Of a stretch of DNA of 63,005 nucleotides, positions 1 through 8,914 are shown one piece after another (within the stretch, counting starts at the first letter, position 1; the number at the start of each line of letters is the position of its first letter). The notes beneath the pieces are model-generated. The model searched no databases. It was given only the letters and a program-made list of their open reading frames with translations, and was not told the origin of the DNA. This DNA comes from an uncultured Clostridia bacterium. GTDB lineage: Bacteria > Bacillota > Clostridia > Christensenellales > Aristaeellaceae. A program made the position numbers and the translations under genes. The stretch covers positions 1 through 63,005 of the forward strand of contig CANOHT010000017.1 in the NCBI GenBank assembly GCA_947565865.1. Reading direction: 5' to 3'.

Positions 1-50
1 TTTCTGGTTCTTTGATGTTGCCGGGAACCTGCCGTCAGGCGATAGCGGAG

Positions 51-274
51 ACGTTGGGGGCCTTGCACCCAAGCCCCTGCCTGAGGGCCGTCGGTCCTCT
101 GACTCCCCTTTTCGCTGGCGCGGCAATTCTCGTGTCATTGCGTTATAAACCGCCTCCTTACACGAACGAACGGCCGGGAGAACGGCAGCACCGTTTGACC
201 AGCGAGGACGTATACTGATACGCGGCGAAGCCCCTCGAAAAAGCGGCCTCAGCCACTTTCTTGACCGCTCATTT
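51..274. repeat. Dispersed intergenic repeat, composite copy (modules A and B)
   Basis: Module A (about 51-120) shares the cores ACGTTGGGGGCCTTGC and CTTTTTCGCTG-like with 30758-30827. Module B (about 153-274) shares CCTTACACGA and GAAGCCC(C)TCGAAAAAG, plus a closing GTGGC/GCCAC hairpin, with 22323-22402. The A-then-B order recurs at 22205-22402. All recognised copies lie between genes. The B hairpin resembles a terminator stem but is imperfect in this copy. Found by eye; no alignment was run. Confidence 0.6.
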
Positions 275-301
275 GACAGCCGGGCTTGCCCCTGCTATGA
301 T
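273..301 (+). promoter_or_regulatory. Promoter of the metallophosphoesterase-mnmE operon
   Basis: A perfect -35 TTGACA (273-278) lies 17 bp upstream of a -10 TATGAT (296-301). It leaves a short leader with AAGGAGG at 317-323, six bases before the ATG at 329. This is a typical vegetative (sigma-A) arrangement. Confidence 0.8.
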
Positions 302-328
302 AGGGCTATCCCCTTCAAGGAGGCCCCT

Positions 329-1165
329 ATGCGCTATCTCGTCGTCAGCGACATTCACGGCAACCTGCCCGCCCTGGAGGCGGTTCTTTCCAGCCCGGAG
401 GCCGCCGCCTGCCAGGCCATCCTTTCCCTGGGGGATCAGGTCAACTACGGCCCGCAGTCCCGGGAGGTGCTGCTGCGGCTGAAGTCCCTGGGTGCGCGGA
501 TGCTCCTGGGCAACCATGAGGAGCGTCTGAGCCACCTGGGAGATCCCCGTTTGGCCGGCTACAACTGGACGCTTCTGCACTGGACGGCCCGCCAGGTCTC
601 GGGCCCCGACGCCGCCGCCATCCTCCGCGCCCTGCCCCGGGACATCCGCCTGGGCCGCCTGCTGTGCGTCCACGCCGCCCCCGGCGACCTGTACCGCCTT
701 TTGCATCCCCGGGACATCCCCGCCGTGCTGGACGCGCTGCCCGACGGCGTGGATACGCTGCTGTCCGGCCATCACCACATCGCCTGGCATATCCGCCATG
801 GCGGGCGCGCCGCGGTCAACCCCGGTTCCCTGGGCGTCACGGAGGACGGCGTGGGCGGCGTGGCTCCCTTTGCCGTGCTGGACGGCGAGGCCGTCGCCTT
901 CCACCAGGCCCGCTACAACCCGGACGACGTTGCCCGGGCCTACCTGCGCAGCGGCTGCGCCACGGCCGCGCCGGAAATGTGCCGGATTGTCCTGCAGAAC
1001 CTGCGCACGGGCCGCTATGACAGCATATCATCCCTGGTGCGGCATGTGGCAGCCACGGGCGACCCGGGCGATCCCGCCGTGTGGCGCGCCGCCGATCTCA
1101 CCTATCCCTGGGACGAGCCCCTCTCCACCCCCGAATTCTGGCGCAAGCAGGAGGACACGCTATGA
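329..1165 (+). CDS. Calcineurin-like metallophosphoesterase
   Basis: This 278-residue cytoplasmic protein belongs to the calcineurin-like metallophosphoesterase superfamily and looks closest to the YfcE / diadenosine-tetraphosphatase-like branch. The dimetal-site motifs are visible in order: SDIHGN (Asp8, His10), LGD (Asp36), GNHE (Asn62-His63), a HAAPGD segment and SGHHH near residue 150. Such enzymes hydrolyse phosphodiester or phosphomonoester bonds with Mn2+ or Fe2+; the substrate cannot be read from sequence. The ATG is fixed by AAGGAGG six bases upstream. Its TGA overlaps the mnmE ATG (ATGA, 1162-1165), so the two are probably translationally coupled from the promoter at 273-301. The C-terminal ~90 residues after the metal motifs are not a domain I can name. 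Confidence 0.85.
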   Translation: MRYLVVSDIHGNLPALEAVLSSPEAAACQAILSLGDQVNYGPQSREVLLRLKSLGARMLLGNHEERLSHLGDPRLAGYNWTLLHWTARQVSGPDAAAILRALPRDIRLGRLLCVHAAPGDLYRLLHPRDIPAVLDALPDGVDTLLSGHHHIAWHIRHGGRAAVNPGSLGVTEDGVGGVAPFAVLDGEAVAFHQARYNPDDVARAYLRSGCATAAPEMCRIVLQNLRTGRYDSISSLVRHVAATGDPGDPAVWRAADLTYPWDEPLSTPEFWRKQEDTL

Positions 1166-2517
1166 TTGCCAACGACACCATCGCCGCCATCGCCACCGCC
1201 CCCGGCCAGGGCGGCGTGGGCATCGTGCGGCTCAGCGGCCCCCGGGCGGAAAGCATCCTCACGGCCCTGTTCCGCCCCGCCCGCGCCGACCTTCCCCGGC
1301 TGACCAGCCACATGCTGACCTATGGCCACATCCTGGACGGCGAAACCACGGTGGACGAGTGCATGGCCGTGGTCATGCGCGCCCCCCGCAGCTACACCCG
1401 GGAGGACGTAGCGGAGCTTCAGCTTCACGGGGGCCAGCTTGTGTGTCAGCGGACGCTGGCCCTTTGCCTTCGGGAGGGCGCCCGCCTGGCCGACCCCGGC
1501 GAGTTCACCCGCCGCGCCTTCCTGGGCGGCCGCGTCGACCTCAGCCAGGCCGAGGCCGTCATGGGACTCATCGCCGCCCAGGGGGAGCAGGCTCGCCGCG
1601 CCGCCATGGCCCAGCTGCAGGGCGGACCCTCGGCCTTCATCCGTCAGGCGGCGGAGGAACTGTACGGCATTCAGGCGGGGGCGGCGGCCTGCATCGACTA
1701 CCCGGAGGAAATCACCGAGGAGGAAGCCGCAAGCGACCTGCTGCCCCGGCTGCTCCGCCTGGCCGACACCCTCGATAACGCCTGTGACGAGCGCGCCGCC
1801 AGGCTTTTGCGCTCCGGATTGCGGGCGGCCCTGTGCGGCAGGCCCAACGCGGGCAAAAGCAGCCTGCTCAACGCCCTGCTGGGGGAAGACCGGGCCATTG
1901 TCACCGATGTTCCCGGCACCACCCGCGACGTGCTGGAGGGCGAAATCCAGCTTGGCGGCCTGCCGGTGCGCCTGATTGACACCGCCGGACTCCGGGACAG
2001 CGACGACCCCGTGGAGCGCCTGGGCGTAGAGCGGGCCCGCCGCGCCGTCCGGGAGGCGGACGCCGTGCTGCTGGCGCTGGACGCCTCCCGTCCCCTGACG
2101 GCGGAGGATCGCGACCTGGCGTCTTCCCTGCCTTCGGAAAGCACGGCCCTGCTGCTGAACAAGAGCGACCTGCCCGCCCTGGTCACGCAGGCCCAGGCCG
2201 CCGCCCTGCTCCCCGGCGCGGAGGTGATGGCCGTGTCCGCCCTTCAGCCTGACACCCTGGCCCCCGTCAAGGACTTTCTGCGAAGGCGGGGCTGCCTGAC
2301 CGACGCCCTTCCCCTCACCCAGCCCCGGCACATGGAGGCCGCCCGCCGCGCCGCCCGCTATCTGCGGGAGGCCGCCGACACCCTGCAAACCTCCGCCATC
2401 GACCTGGCCGCCGTCCCCCTTATGGACGCTCAGCTGGCCCTGGGGGAAATCACCGGGGATCAGGTGGAGGAAAAGCTCCTCGACCGCGTGTTCAGCGAAT
2501 TCTGCGTAGGAAAATAA
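1162..2517 (+). CDS. mnmE: tRNA-modification GTPase MnmE
   Basis: MnmE works with MnmG to form 5-(carboxymethyl)aminomethyluridine at the wobble position of certain tRNAs, using GTP, FAD and a folate one-carbon donor. The 451-residue length is normal. The N-terminal folate-binding domain begins IAAIATAPGQGGVGIVRLSG. The inserted G domain starts near residue 226 with GRPNAGKSS (P-loop) followed by DVPGTTRD (switch), DTAGLR, and NKSD. The protein ends with CVGK, the conserved MnmE C-terminal CxGK with its essential cysteine. The start is the ATG within the ATGA overlap with the upstream gene; an upstream in-frame extension would lie inside that gene and is rejected. A hairpin terminator follows at 2551-2592. 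MnmG is not in the window. Confidence 0.96.
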   Translation: MIANDTIAAIATAPGQGGVGIVRLSGPRAESILTALFRPARADLPRLTSHMLTYGHILDGETTVDECMAVVMRAPRSYTREDVAELQLHGGQLVCQRTLALCLREGARLADPGEFTRRAFLGGRVDLSQAEAVMGLIAAQGEQARRAAMAQLQGGPSAFIRQAAEELYGIQAGAAACIDYPEEITEEEAASDLLPRLLRLADTLDNACDERAARLLRSGLRAALCGRPNAGKSSLLNALLGEDRAIVTDVPGTTRDVLEGEIQLGGLPVRLIDTAGLRDSDDPVERLGVERARRAVREADAVLLALDASRPLTAEDRDLASSLPSESTALLLNKSDLPALVTQAQAAALLPGAEVMAVSALQPDTLAPVKDFLRRRGCLTDALPLTQPRHMEAARRAARYLREAADTLQTSAIDLAAVPLMDAQLALGEITGDQVEEKLLDRVFSEFCVGK

Positions 2518-2550
2518 CGGCGGGTTCACAAGCCCTCCAAAAAAGACTTT

Positions 2551-2592
2551 GGTCGGTTTTGAGTGCATAGGCTCAGAACCGACCCGTTTTTT
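2551..2592 (+). terminator. Rho-independent terminator of the mnmE operon
   Basis: A 13-base arm GGTCGGTTTTGAG (2551-2563) pairs with CTCAGAACCGACC (2572-2584) with one G-U pair across a short loop. A run of six T follows (2587-2592). It lies 34 bases after the mnmE stop. Confidence 0.85.
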
Positions 2593-3233
2593 GATGGAGG
2601 CAAATTCAGGCGCGGAACAAAAAAGGCTGCACGCCAAAGCCCCTGCCCGTCTCTGGAACGTTCAATCGGCGAACCCGGGCTTCAGGCGGCTCCTTCGGCG
2701 GCCCGCCAAAGGAATCGGCGCATGTGAATGCTTTGCCCCAAACGCAGATCAGGCGACTTGAGAAGCTGACGCACCGCATCCTGGCAGGGTTCGCTTGCAG
2801 GGCCTGGAAAGAGCGGTATACCCTTGCGCGGCAGGAGCGATTCCGGCCCCGGGAGACGAGGCCTCCCGCAAACCGGGGTTACGCCCACTGAGGCGCTTTG
2901 ATCCGCCGGAGGAAGACCGCCAGCCCGCGCCGCTGCCGCCGCTCATGGAGGCCGTTGCCACCCTGAAGCCGGAGCTGCGGCGCGGAAGGTATGCGCGGTG
3001 CGAGAGACTGCCGGGCATCCGAGCCTTCCAGCAGGAACGGTGAAAACCCGTCTGCGAAGCGCACGGAACCGTCGCGGGCATACGCCCCCCCGCAATGGGC
3101 GGACGCGGTATGAAGCAAGCGCCCTTCGCCGGGAACATGTCCGTTTGCCCCCGACGTGCCGAAGCCTCTTATCAGCGCGCGGAAGCCCCCGGCTGAAAAA
3201 AGCTTATGAGAATGCCACGATGAAAGAATCACC

Positions 3234-3401
3234 AAGCGCGTCTGCCGCAAGTCAGCGCACGGGAGCCGGGCCCTGTCCTCCGCTCTATCGCCCGGATGCC
3301 GCTGCCGGAAACGGCGGCTCTGGCTTCCCTCATGGGGGCATTTTCGACACCCCGGGAAGCCTGCCTACCGTGCCGCTGCACAGGGGGGACGGCGCGATGC
3401 A
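3234..3401. repeat. Direct repeat, copy 1 (~168 bp)
   Basis: Starts AAGCGCGTCTGCCGCAAGTC and ends GGACGGCGCGATGCA. It matches copy 2 (3462-3630) with only a few substitutions and one single-base indel in the CCCTCATGGGGG segment. The copies are 60 bp apart in direct orientation. Confidence 0.9.
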
Positions 3402-3461
3402 ACACAGCGGAGCCCTCCAGGCCCAAGGAGTCCACAGGATGTCGCTATGTTAGAAGCAACG

Positions 3462-3630
3462 AAGCGCGTCTGCCGCAAGTCAGCGCATAGGAGCCGGGCC
3501 CTGTCCTCCGCTCCATCGCCCGGATGCTGCTGCCGGAAACGGCGGCTCTGGCTTCCCCTCATGGGGGCATTTTCGACACCCCGGGAAGCCTGCCTGCCGT
3601 GCCGCTGCACAGGGGGGACGGCGCGATGCA
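3462..3630. repeat. Direct repeat, copy 2 (~169 bp)
   Basis: Second copy of the unit at 3234-3401, one base longer. The high identity of non-coding sequence points to a recent duplication. No inverted termini or transposase gene are visible. Confidence 0.9.
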
Positions 3631-3737
3631 GGGCGGCGCTGTCAGCGGCGTGGCAATTGCCAGCATGGAAGCCGGGCATGGCGGCAAAACGCTGCTTCTG
3701 CAATCCGGCTGCTTCCTGCCTGATACGACGGTTGTCT

Positions 3738-3760
3738 AAAACCGACTTCGGTCGGTTTTT
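3738..3760 (+). terminator. Hairpin terminator with TTCG tetraloop
   Basis: AAAACCGAC (3738-3746), loop TTCG (3747-3750), GTCGGTTTT (3751-3759) and a further T form a classic stable terminator hairpin that could work in both directions. Nearly the same hairpin follows degV at 49887-49908. No intact gene ends just upstream here, so it may be the remnant of a lost transcription unit. Confidence 0.7.
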
Positions 3761-3899
3761 GTCCTGTAGAGAAGGAACTGCGCTGCGGCTGCAGCTGGCA
3801 AATCGGCGCTATCCGGGTCAACGGTTCATCCGTGAGCACGGTCCCTGGCTTCGGCGGCACGGATGAGGGCAGCGGCATCCCCGGTGAAACCGTCAGCGC

Positions 3900-4300
3900 G
3901 ACATACTGCCGGCCGGTCATATCGGCAGCGCGCCGTTGGGCAAAGCCGAAGCCGCGCTGTCCGGTTCCGGGCTGCATCGACGCGCTTTATCATAAGGAAG
4001 CCGGACAACAGCCTTGCCCGGCAGGGGCGTCGCACCAGCCCGTCCAACGCCGCGCCCCTGTCCCGCGGCATCACCCTGAAGCCCAGCCCGATGCCATGAC
4101 CTCCAGCTGTGACCTGCCCCTTGCCATGACGCCTGTCCACAGCAGACCCGGGCCCTCCATGGCAAAGGCCACCTGGGCGCGGCTGGCGTCCTGCCCCAGG
4201 CGTATGCGGCAAATGGTTCCGGCCCGAAGCTGGCACCCCCCGGGGCCGGATGGCGTCCCTGGCCGCAGCGGCGCAAACGGCGTCGCGAAATCCGGGCGGA
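3900..4300 (-). pseudogene. Possible remnant of a LysR-type regulator (very tentative)
   Basis: Read on the minus strand and allowing a frame change near 4090, the translation gives VAFAMEG... then GIGLGFRVMP...LDGLVRRP. This resembles the end of a LysR-type substrate-binding domain, where GxGIALG...LVRP patterns are common. No helix-turn-helix or start was found, and other frames here are open by chance because of the high GC. It may not be a gene remnant at all. Confidence 0.2.
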
Positions 4301-4603
4301 GCTTATCCCCCTGGGAGGATGCCGAAAAGCGTCCATGGCCATCCGGCGGCCATGACCCGCGCCATTCACGAACGATCAAGGGCGGAACACGCACAACGGC
4401 GCGGGAAGCCTACACTCCCCGCGCCCCTGGCTGTCAGAAGCCCCCATTTCCTCCGATCGCTGCTCAAAAGCCGAGACAGCATGAGCGTCTGTTTTCGCGT
4501 ATCTTGCGTGGAAGGGCTTTTTGCAGGGCTTCCCGGCCGGGAGCCGTAGGCGGCCAGGGAAGTCCCGCAAGCTCGGCCAAGCGCGCAGCCCGTTGCCGAT
4601 ACC

Positions 4604-5263
4604 TTATTCCAGCCTCGGGTGGGGCTGGGGATACAGGGGCAGGTCAGGAGGGCACACGGGCCGCTGGTTCTGAGACAGACAGGCCTCCCAGCGCACCATA
4701 TAGCACTCCACCAGCACCTCCAGCAGCGCGTCGAAGCAGGGAGTATTGGACGCGCAGGGGATGCACACCAGCCTCGCACAGGGCAGCACCATCATGGTGT
4801 TGCGCCAGCACTCGGCGTGGGGAACCGTCAGGCGCATGGTCGCCCCCACCTCCACGCAGGCCCGTCCGCTGTACACGCAGCCGCGGCAGTCCCGCACCTG
4901 GCACATCAGCGGAATGGTCACCCGCAGGCACAGGGCCCGCTGACACGGGTCAAGCTCCTCCGTCCAGGCAGGCTCCCCCGCCGCGCACACCGCCACCAGG
5001 GTCAGGGGCGGCTCCGCGCACTCCGGCAGACCCTCCACGGTCAGGCAGGTCTGGCACCGCCGCAGCCACTCCCGGCCGCTGGCGATGATCCTGGGCAGCA
5101 GATACCCCCGCCCTCCGCAGCAGCCGCATTCCTTTCGGCGGCAGAGGTCGCAGTGGCAGTGCTCCGGCGGGCAGGGCTTGGGGGGACATGGCCGGCAGCA
5201 GTCCTCCACGGGACAGGAAATGCCGCAGTCACAGGGGCGGCAGAAGCATCCAGGTTGTTTCAT
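4604..5263 (-). CDS. Very cysteine-rich protein, possibly spore coat or exosporium
   Basis: This 219-residue protein of unrecognised family contains about 33 cysteines, roughly 15 in the first 50 residues (CFCRPCDCG, CCRPCPPKPCPPEHCHC, ECGCCGG), and later pairs such as CQTC and CIPC. The middle (about residues 55-200) is more normal, with hydrophobic beta-like stretches. There is no signal peptide or membrane segment. The start is supported by TTGGAGG ten bases before the ATG. Known families with this make-up include metallothionein-like and disulfide-crosslinked spore coat/exosporium proteins; a spore-surface role is inference only. It stands alone between gene-poor stretches, with no clear promoter. 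Confidence 0.7.
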   Translation of the reverse strand: MKQPGCFCRPCDCGISCPVEDCCRPCPPKPCPPEHCHCDLCRRKECGCCGGRGYLLPRIIASGREWLRRCQTCLTVEGLPECAEPPLTLVAVCAAGEPAWTEELDPCQRALCLRVTIPLMCQVRDCRGCVYSGRACVEVGATMRLTVPHAECWRNTMMVLPCARLVCIPCASNTPCFDALLEVLVECYMVRWEACLSQNQRPVCPPDLPLYPQPHPRLE

Positions 5264-5797
5264 GGTATCAAACCTCCAATTCGTCGCGGCAAACCGAGCG
5301 GCTCAGTATCAGCCTATGCCGCGGGGAACAGGAGGTGCCGTTTCGGCTCCGCTCCATGCGGATGGGAGCGGCTCATGCCACGGCGCGTCCGGCTTGACGA
5401 GCTGATGAAGGCCGCTTGCCTCCACGGCCAAGCCAAACCCGAAAATGGCAGCAGCCGCCGTCGGGGTGAGCGGCGCAGACGCCCCGCGCAGGCTCCATCG
5501 GCAGCGCCGAAAACGCGCGGGATCAGCGCCCCGTGAGGCGCACGCCCGCCAGAAAGGCGTTCATCATCGCCAAGCCACGGCAAGGCGGTTCAGGACGGGC
5601 CGCTGGCCTCGCCCATCGCTCTTGGCTGTCCGCCGCCAGGGAATCGCCCTGTCAGACGTTCTCACGCCCGAAGGCGCAAGGCTTCCATGGGGCGCGGATT
5701 TTGTGAAAGTTTCGTCAAACCCCTTTTCAGGCCCGTCGAATTATGGTATAATGACAGCGGATCAATATCGCGCCGCATATAGAAGGAGGTTATTCCC
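5264..5797. other. Intergenic region between the Cys-rich gene and fba
   Basis: No gene recognised. The right end carries the fba promoter (5724-5752). The central part (about 5310-5640) is GC-rich with short open frames on both strands that match nothing I recognise. Confidence 0.6.
5724..5752 (+). promoter_or_regulatory. fba promoter
   Basis: A perfect -10 TATAAT (5747-5752) is preceded by a weaker -35 TTTTCA (5724-5729) at 17 bp spacing. AAGGAGGT (5783-5790) supplies a strong ribosome binding site seven bases before the ATG at 5798. Confidence 0.75.
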
Positions 5798-6736
5798 ATG
5801 GCGATTGTTACCACCAAGGAGATGTTCCAGAAGGCTTACGCGGGCGGCTATGCCGTCGGCGCCTTCAACGTCAATAACATGGAGATCATCCAGGGCATCA
5901 CCGAGGCCGCGGGCGAGCTGAAGGCTCCCGTGATTCTGCAGGTATCCAAGGGCGCCCGCGCCTATGCCAACCACACCTATCTGGTGAAGCTGGTGGAAGC
6001 CGCCGCTCAGGAGAATCCCGACATCCCGATTGCCCTGCACCTGGATCACGGCGACAGCTTCGAGCTGTGCAAGAGCTGCATCGACGGCGGCTTCACCTCC
6101 GTCATGATCGACGCTTCCTCCAAGTCCTTTGAGGACAACATCGCGCTGACCAAGAAGGTTGTTGAGTACGCCCACGACCACGGCGTGGTGGTGGAGGCCG
6201 AGCTGGGCACCCTGGCCGGCGTGGAAGACGAAGTGGTGGTGGAAGTCGGCAATGAAATGTTCACCCGCCCCGAAGAGGTGGAGGAATTCGTGACCAAGAC
6301 CGGCTGCGACTCCCTGGCCATCGCCATCGGCACCTCCCACGGCGCGTACAAGTTCAAGCCCGGCACCAAGCCCCAGCTGCGCTTCGACGTGCTGGAGGAG
6401 TGCTCCAAGCGCCTGCCCGGCTTCCCCATCGTGCTCCACGGCGCGTCCTCCGTGCCCCAGGATTTTGTGGCTGAAATCAACCAGTTCGGCGGCAGCATGC
6501 CCGGCGCCATCGGCATCCCCGAGGAGCAGCTGCGCCACGCGGCTGAGCTGGCAGTGTGCAAGATCAACATCGACTCCGACATCCGTCTGGCCATGACCGC
6601 CAGCATCCGCAAGTATTTCGCGGAGCACCCGGATCATTTCGATCCCCGCCAGTACCTCAAGCCCGCCCGCGCCGCTGTGAAGGCCATGGTCGCGCACAAG
6701 ATCGTGGACGTGCTGGGCTGCAACGGCAAGGCGTGA
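5798..6736 (+). CDS. fba: Class II fructose-1,6-bisphosphate aldolase
   Basis: Cleaves fructose 1,6-bisphosphate to glyceraldehyde 3-phosphate and dihydroxyacetone phosphate in glycolysis, and the reverse in gluconeogenesis; cytoplasmic and zinc-dependent. The 312-residue length fits the short class IIB type. Motifs visible are ALHLDHG (Asp83, His84) near residue 80, the zinc ligand His181 in GTSHGAYKF, His214 in VLHGASS, and the C-terminal KINIDSDIRLA, typical of this family. It is monocistronic, with its own promoter and a terminator at 6886-6916. A specialised ketose-bisphosphate aldolase (tagatose or sulfo-sugar) is the main alternative, but the strong promoter and ribosome binding site favour central glycolysis. 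Confidence 0.93.
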   Translation: MAIVTTKEMFQKAYAGGYAVGAFNVNNMEIIQGITEAAGELKAPVILQVSKGARAYANHTYLVKLVEAAAQENPDIPIALHLDHGDSFELCKSCIDGGFTSVMIDASSKSFEDNIALTKKVVEYAHDHGVVVEAELGTLAGVEDEVVVEVGNEMFTRPEEVEEFVTKTGCDSLAIAIGTSHGAYKFKPGTKPQLRFDVLEECSKRLPGFPIVLHGASSVPQDFVAEINQFGGSMPGAIGIPEEQLRHAAELAVCKINIDSDIRLAMTASIRKYFAEHPDHFDPRQYLKPARAAVKAMVAHKIVDVLGCNGKA

Positions 6737-6885
6737 CCTACCGGCCGCGAGGGGTTCGCCCCATGCCATGCCCCATCCTGCGCCTCATGTCACACTTTGT
6801 CGGAGCGTCCCGAAGGGGCGGGCCCGCGTGTGCTGCCGCGCCAGCGTCAGCTTGCCCCCGACCCCTCCAGCCCGCTCCGATATTC

Positions 6886-6916
6886 TCCCCGAAGGTTCAG
6901 CCTTCGGGGACTTTTT
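6886..6916 (+). terminator. fba terminator
   Basis: TCCCCGAAGG (6886-6895) pairs perfectly with CCTTCGGGGA (6901-6910) across five bases, followed by CTTTTTC. It lies 150 bases after the fba stop. Confidence 0.85.
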
Positions 6917-6925
6917 CTATGCATA

Positions 6926-6957
6926 AACAAAAAGCAGGAGCGCTTTCGCGCCCCTGC
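6926..6957 (-). terminator. Terminator of the VanW/G5 protein gene
   Basis: Read on the minus strand, GCAGGGGCGCG pairs with CGCTCCTGC around AAAG, then TTTTTGTTT follows. The first arm abuts the stop codon at 6958-6960. With the fba terminator it forms a back-to-back pair between convergent genes. Confidence 0.8.
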
Positions 6958-8859
6958 TTATCTTTCCGTGACGCCCACCATGATCTTCTCTGGGCGGGCC
7001 TTGTAGGTATCGGTATAGAGGAAGGTACGCTCAACCTCCGTGCCGTTGAGGTATTTGACGCGGTAGCTGTCCACCACACAGCCGTCCTTGGCCTTCGATA
7101 TGGTCTCCTGCTGATCGGTGTAGGTGACGTACTTGCCTTCCTTATCCTTGGTCACAACGGGATCGGAGGGCTTGAGCACCTGGGTGGTCTGGGTCTCCAG
7201 GGCATAGGTCACGCCCTCCAGATCCGGGCCGTAGATACACACCTTGGCGATAAACCGCCGCTTGTTCTGCGGTGAGCTCTGCACTGCCGCGGTGATGTAA
7301 ATCGGGCCGTCGGTATTGTTCCGGAAGGAAAAGTCAATCTTCCGGCCATACTCCCAGTACACCGTGGCATCCTTGCCGTACTCCGTGTAGTTGACTTCCT
7401 TGGAGTGAGGCTCGCGCTTGACGATCTCCAATCCGGCCTGCACCGCCGCCAGATACATGGTGGAGCTGGCCTGGCACACGCCGCCGCCCACGCCGCGGAC
7501 GGTTTCGTTATAGGCGTACTCGTCCGCCTCGTAAAAGCCGTTCTCAATGGTGCGCTTGCCCACAATGTCATTGAAGGAGAAGGTTTCGCCAGGCTGAAGG
7601 ATGGTGCCGGAAATCTGCTGGAAGGCCCGCCGGATATTGTTGGTGCGGTTTTCCTCGCTGCGGGTGGAAATGTCCGTGGACACCGCCGCGCGCAAGGCCA
7701 CCGTTTTGCGGAGCTTCTCCACGGTGAAATGCGGGATGATGGTCTCGGGCTTGAGCTCAATCTCGCCGCTTTCCATGGTCGCGACCATGCGGTAGAGCTT
7801 TTCCTTGATGGGGCCGACGTTCAGCAGGCGGCCCACAACCTCCTCCTGAAAGGTAAACGGCTCGGTTTTCGCGGGATCGAACTCGATGATGGCCGCGTTC
7901 TGAGGCGTAATATACAGCTGGCGCTGCACACGATCCAGCAGAACATCCAACGCGTTGTTATCGCTGCTGCTGGGCAGGGCCGTGTAGGCTTCAAAGGGCT
8001 CGAGCAGCAGCCGATCCATATCGGCCTTGCGCTGATAAGCGTCGCCGGTATGGCCCTGCCGCCAGGCCTCGGACATCACATCCATGATGTCCACCGTCAG
8101 CCCCAGCTGATCGTCGGTCACCTCCGCAATCAGCGAGCCATGATACGTCAGCCGCACCGACCATGCGTCGCTGCGCTGCTGCACCTGGGCCGTCACGGCG
8201 GTGATGCCCTCATCGGGCGTCATGCCGCCCAGATGAATACCATCCACATACACCCCGTCCACAAAGCGGTTGTTGTAGGGCGCCACATACTGCTGCACCT
8301 GACGGTCCTGAAACACATGAATGCCAGCCACGCCGGCCACGCCCAGCAGCGCCGCCAGCGCCAGCATCAGCAGAATGATTCTGCCCACGGGCCGCTTTTT
8401 CGGCGGTTCGCCCCCTGAGCCGCCCTGCTGATAGAAGGCGTTCTTGGTCGGCGGCTGTCCGCCGGCCCCCACGGGCGGGTAGTACACCTGCTGGGGCGGA
8501 TAGCCCTGCTGAGGCCGAGGGGAACGCTGCTTGGTCGGGGGCGGAGGCGGCGGCGGGAAATATCCTCCGCCGTAGCCCTGCCGGGGCGCGCCTGGTCTGC
8601 CGCCGTCGTAGACGCTGCGCTGAGGCACGGGATTTTGCCGGTTCGGCTGCGGCGGAAAGCCCGGCCTGCCGTTGGGCTGCTGGACATAGCCGCCGCTCTC
8701 CGCGGCAGGACGGCGGGGCTCCTGGGGCCTTGGCGGCTGGGAGGGAGCCTCCTGCCGGGGTTGATAGCCATGGTTCTGGCCAACAGGCGCGCTCTGTCGG
8801 GCGCGGTCGCTTCTGCGCTGACGCTGCCCGGACTGGGGCGGTATATAGCCGTTGTTCAT
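6958..8859 (-). CDS. YoaR-like envelope protein with VanW and G5 domains
   Basis: A 633-residue membrane-anchored protein. Residues 1-155 are Pro/Gln/Gly-rich and probably cytoplasmic and disordered; 161-182 are a membrane segment; about 195-290 resemble a YoaR-type peptidoglycan-binding domain (YVDGIHLGGMT...); about 395-530 form the VanW domain (GETFSFNDIVG, GVGGGVCQASSTMY); and 545-625 look like a G5 domain. Proteins with this layout occur chromosomally in many Firmicutes and are linked to cell-wall binding, not to glycopeptide resistance by themselves. The start at 8859 is chosen for its GGAGG site; the open frame upstream lies in the antisense of the neighbouring gene. The N-terminus resembles that of the 13929-15392 protein (both begin MNNG and are Pro/Gln/Tyr-rich). 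Confidence 0.88.
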   Translation of the reverse strand: MNNGYIPPQSGQRQRRSDRARQSAPVGQNHGYQPRQEAPSQPPRPQEPRRPAAESGGYVQQPNGRPGFPPQPNRQNPVPQRSVYDGGRPGAPRQGYGGGYFPPPPPPPTKQRSPRPQQGYPPQQVYYPPVGAGGQPPTKNAFYQQGGSGGEPPKKRPVGRIILLMLALAALLGVAGVAGIHVFQDRQVQQYVAPYNNRFVDGVYVDGIHLGGMTPDEGITAVTAQVQQRSDAWSVRLTYHGSLIAEVTDDQLGLTVDIMDVMSEAWRQGHTGDAYQRKADMDRLLLEPFEAYTALPSSSDNNALDVLLDRVQRQLYITPQNAAIIEFDPAKTEPFTFQEEVVGRLLNVGPIKEKLYRMVATMESGEIELKPETIIPHFTVEKLRKTVALRAAVSTDISTRSEENRTNNIRRAFQQISGTILQPGETFSFNDIVGKRTIENGFYEADEYAYNETVRGVGGGVCQASSTMYLAAVQAGLEIVKREPHSKEVNYTEYGKDATVYWEYGRKIDFSFRNNTDGPIYITAAVQSSPQNKRRFIAKVCIYGPDLEGVTYALETQTTQVLKPSDPVVTKDKEGKYVTYTDQQETISKAKDGCVVDSYRVKYLNGTEVERTFLYTDTYKARPEKIMVGVTER

Positions 8860-8914
8860 GGGGCCTCCTCCTTTCCCGCAGAGCGCCGCTCTGCCATGGC
8901 TTCTTCGGATGTTG

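Larger units (their letters stand above)
1..328. other. Intergenic region upstream of the metallophosphoesterase gene
   Basis: No gene was recognised here. The stretch holds a composite dispersed repeat (about 51-274) and a near-consensus promoter (273-301), both listed separately. Short open frames in it have no recognisable product and no convincing ribosome binding site. Confidence 0.7.
2593..4603. other. Two-kilobase stretch without a confident gene
   Basis: No open frame here combines a ribosome binding site, sustained coding character and a recognisable product. It contains a ~168 bp direct duplication (3234-3401 and 3462-3630), a strong hairpin terminator (3738-3760), and a possible decayed LysR-type regulator on the minus strand (about 3900-4300). 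It looks like decayed sequence between the mnmE operon and the cysteine-rich gene. Confidence 0.6.

Noticed and set aside
2795..3050. Possible sigma-factor-like fragment (MEAVATLKPELRR)
   Set aside because: Only one short segment looks similar; no domain continuity, start site or promoter recognition residues.
6958..8859. Glycopeptide-resistance vanW
   Set aside because: It has a YoaR-type peptidoglycan-binding domain and G5 domain and sits with housekeeping genes; this is the common chromosomal family, unlike the true vanW at 60557-61393.
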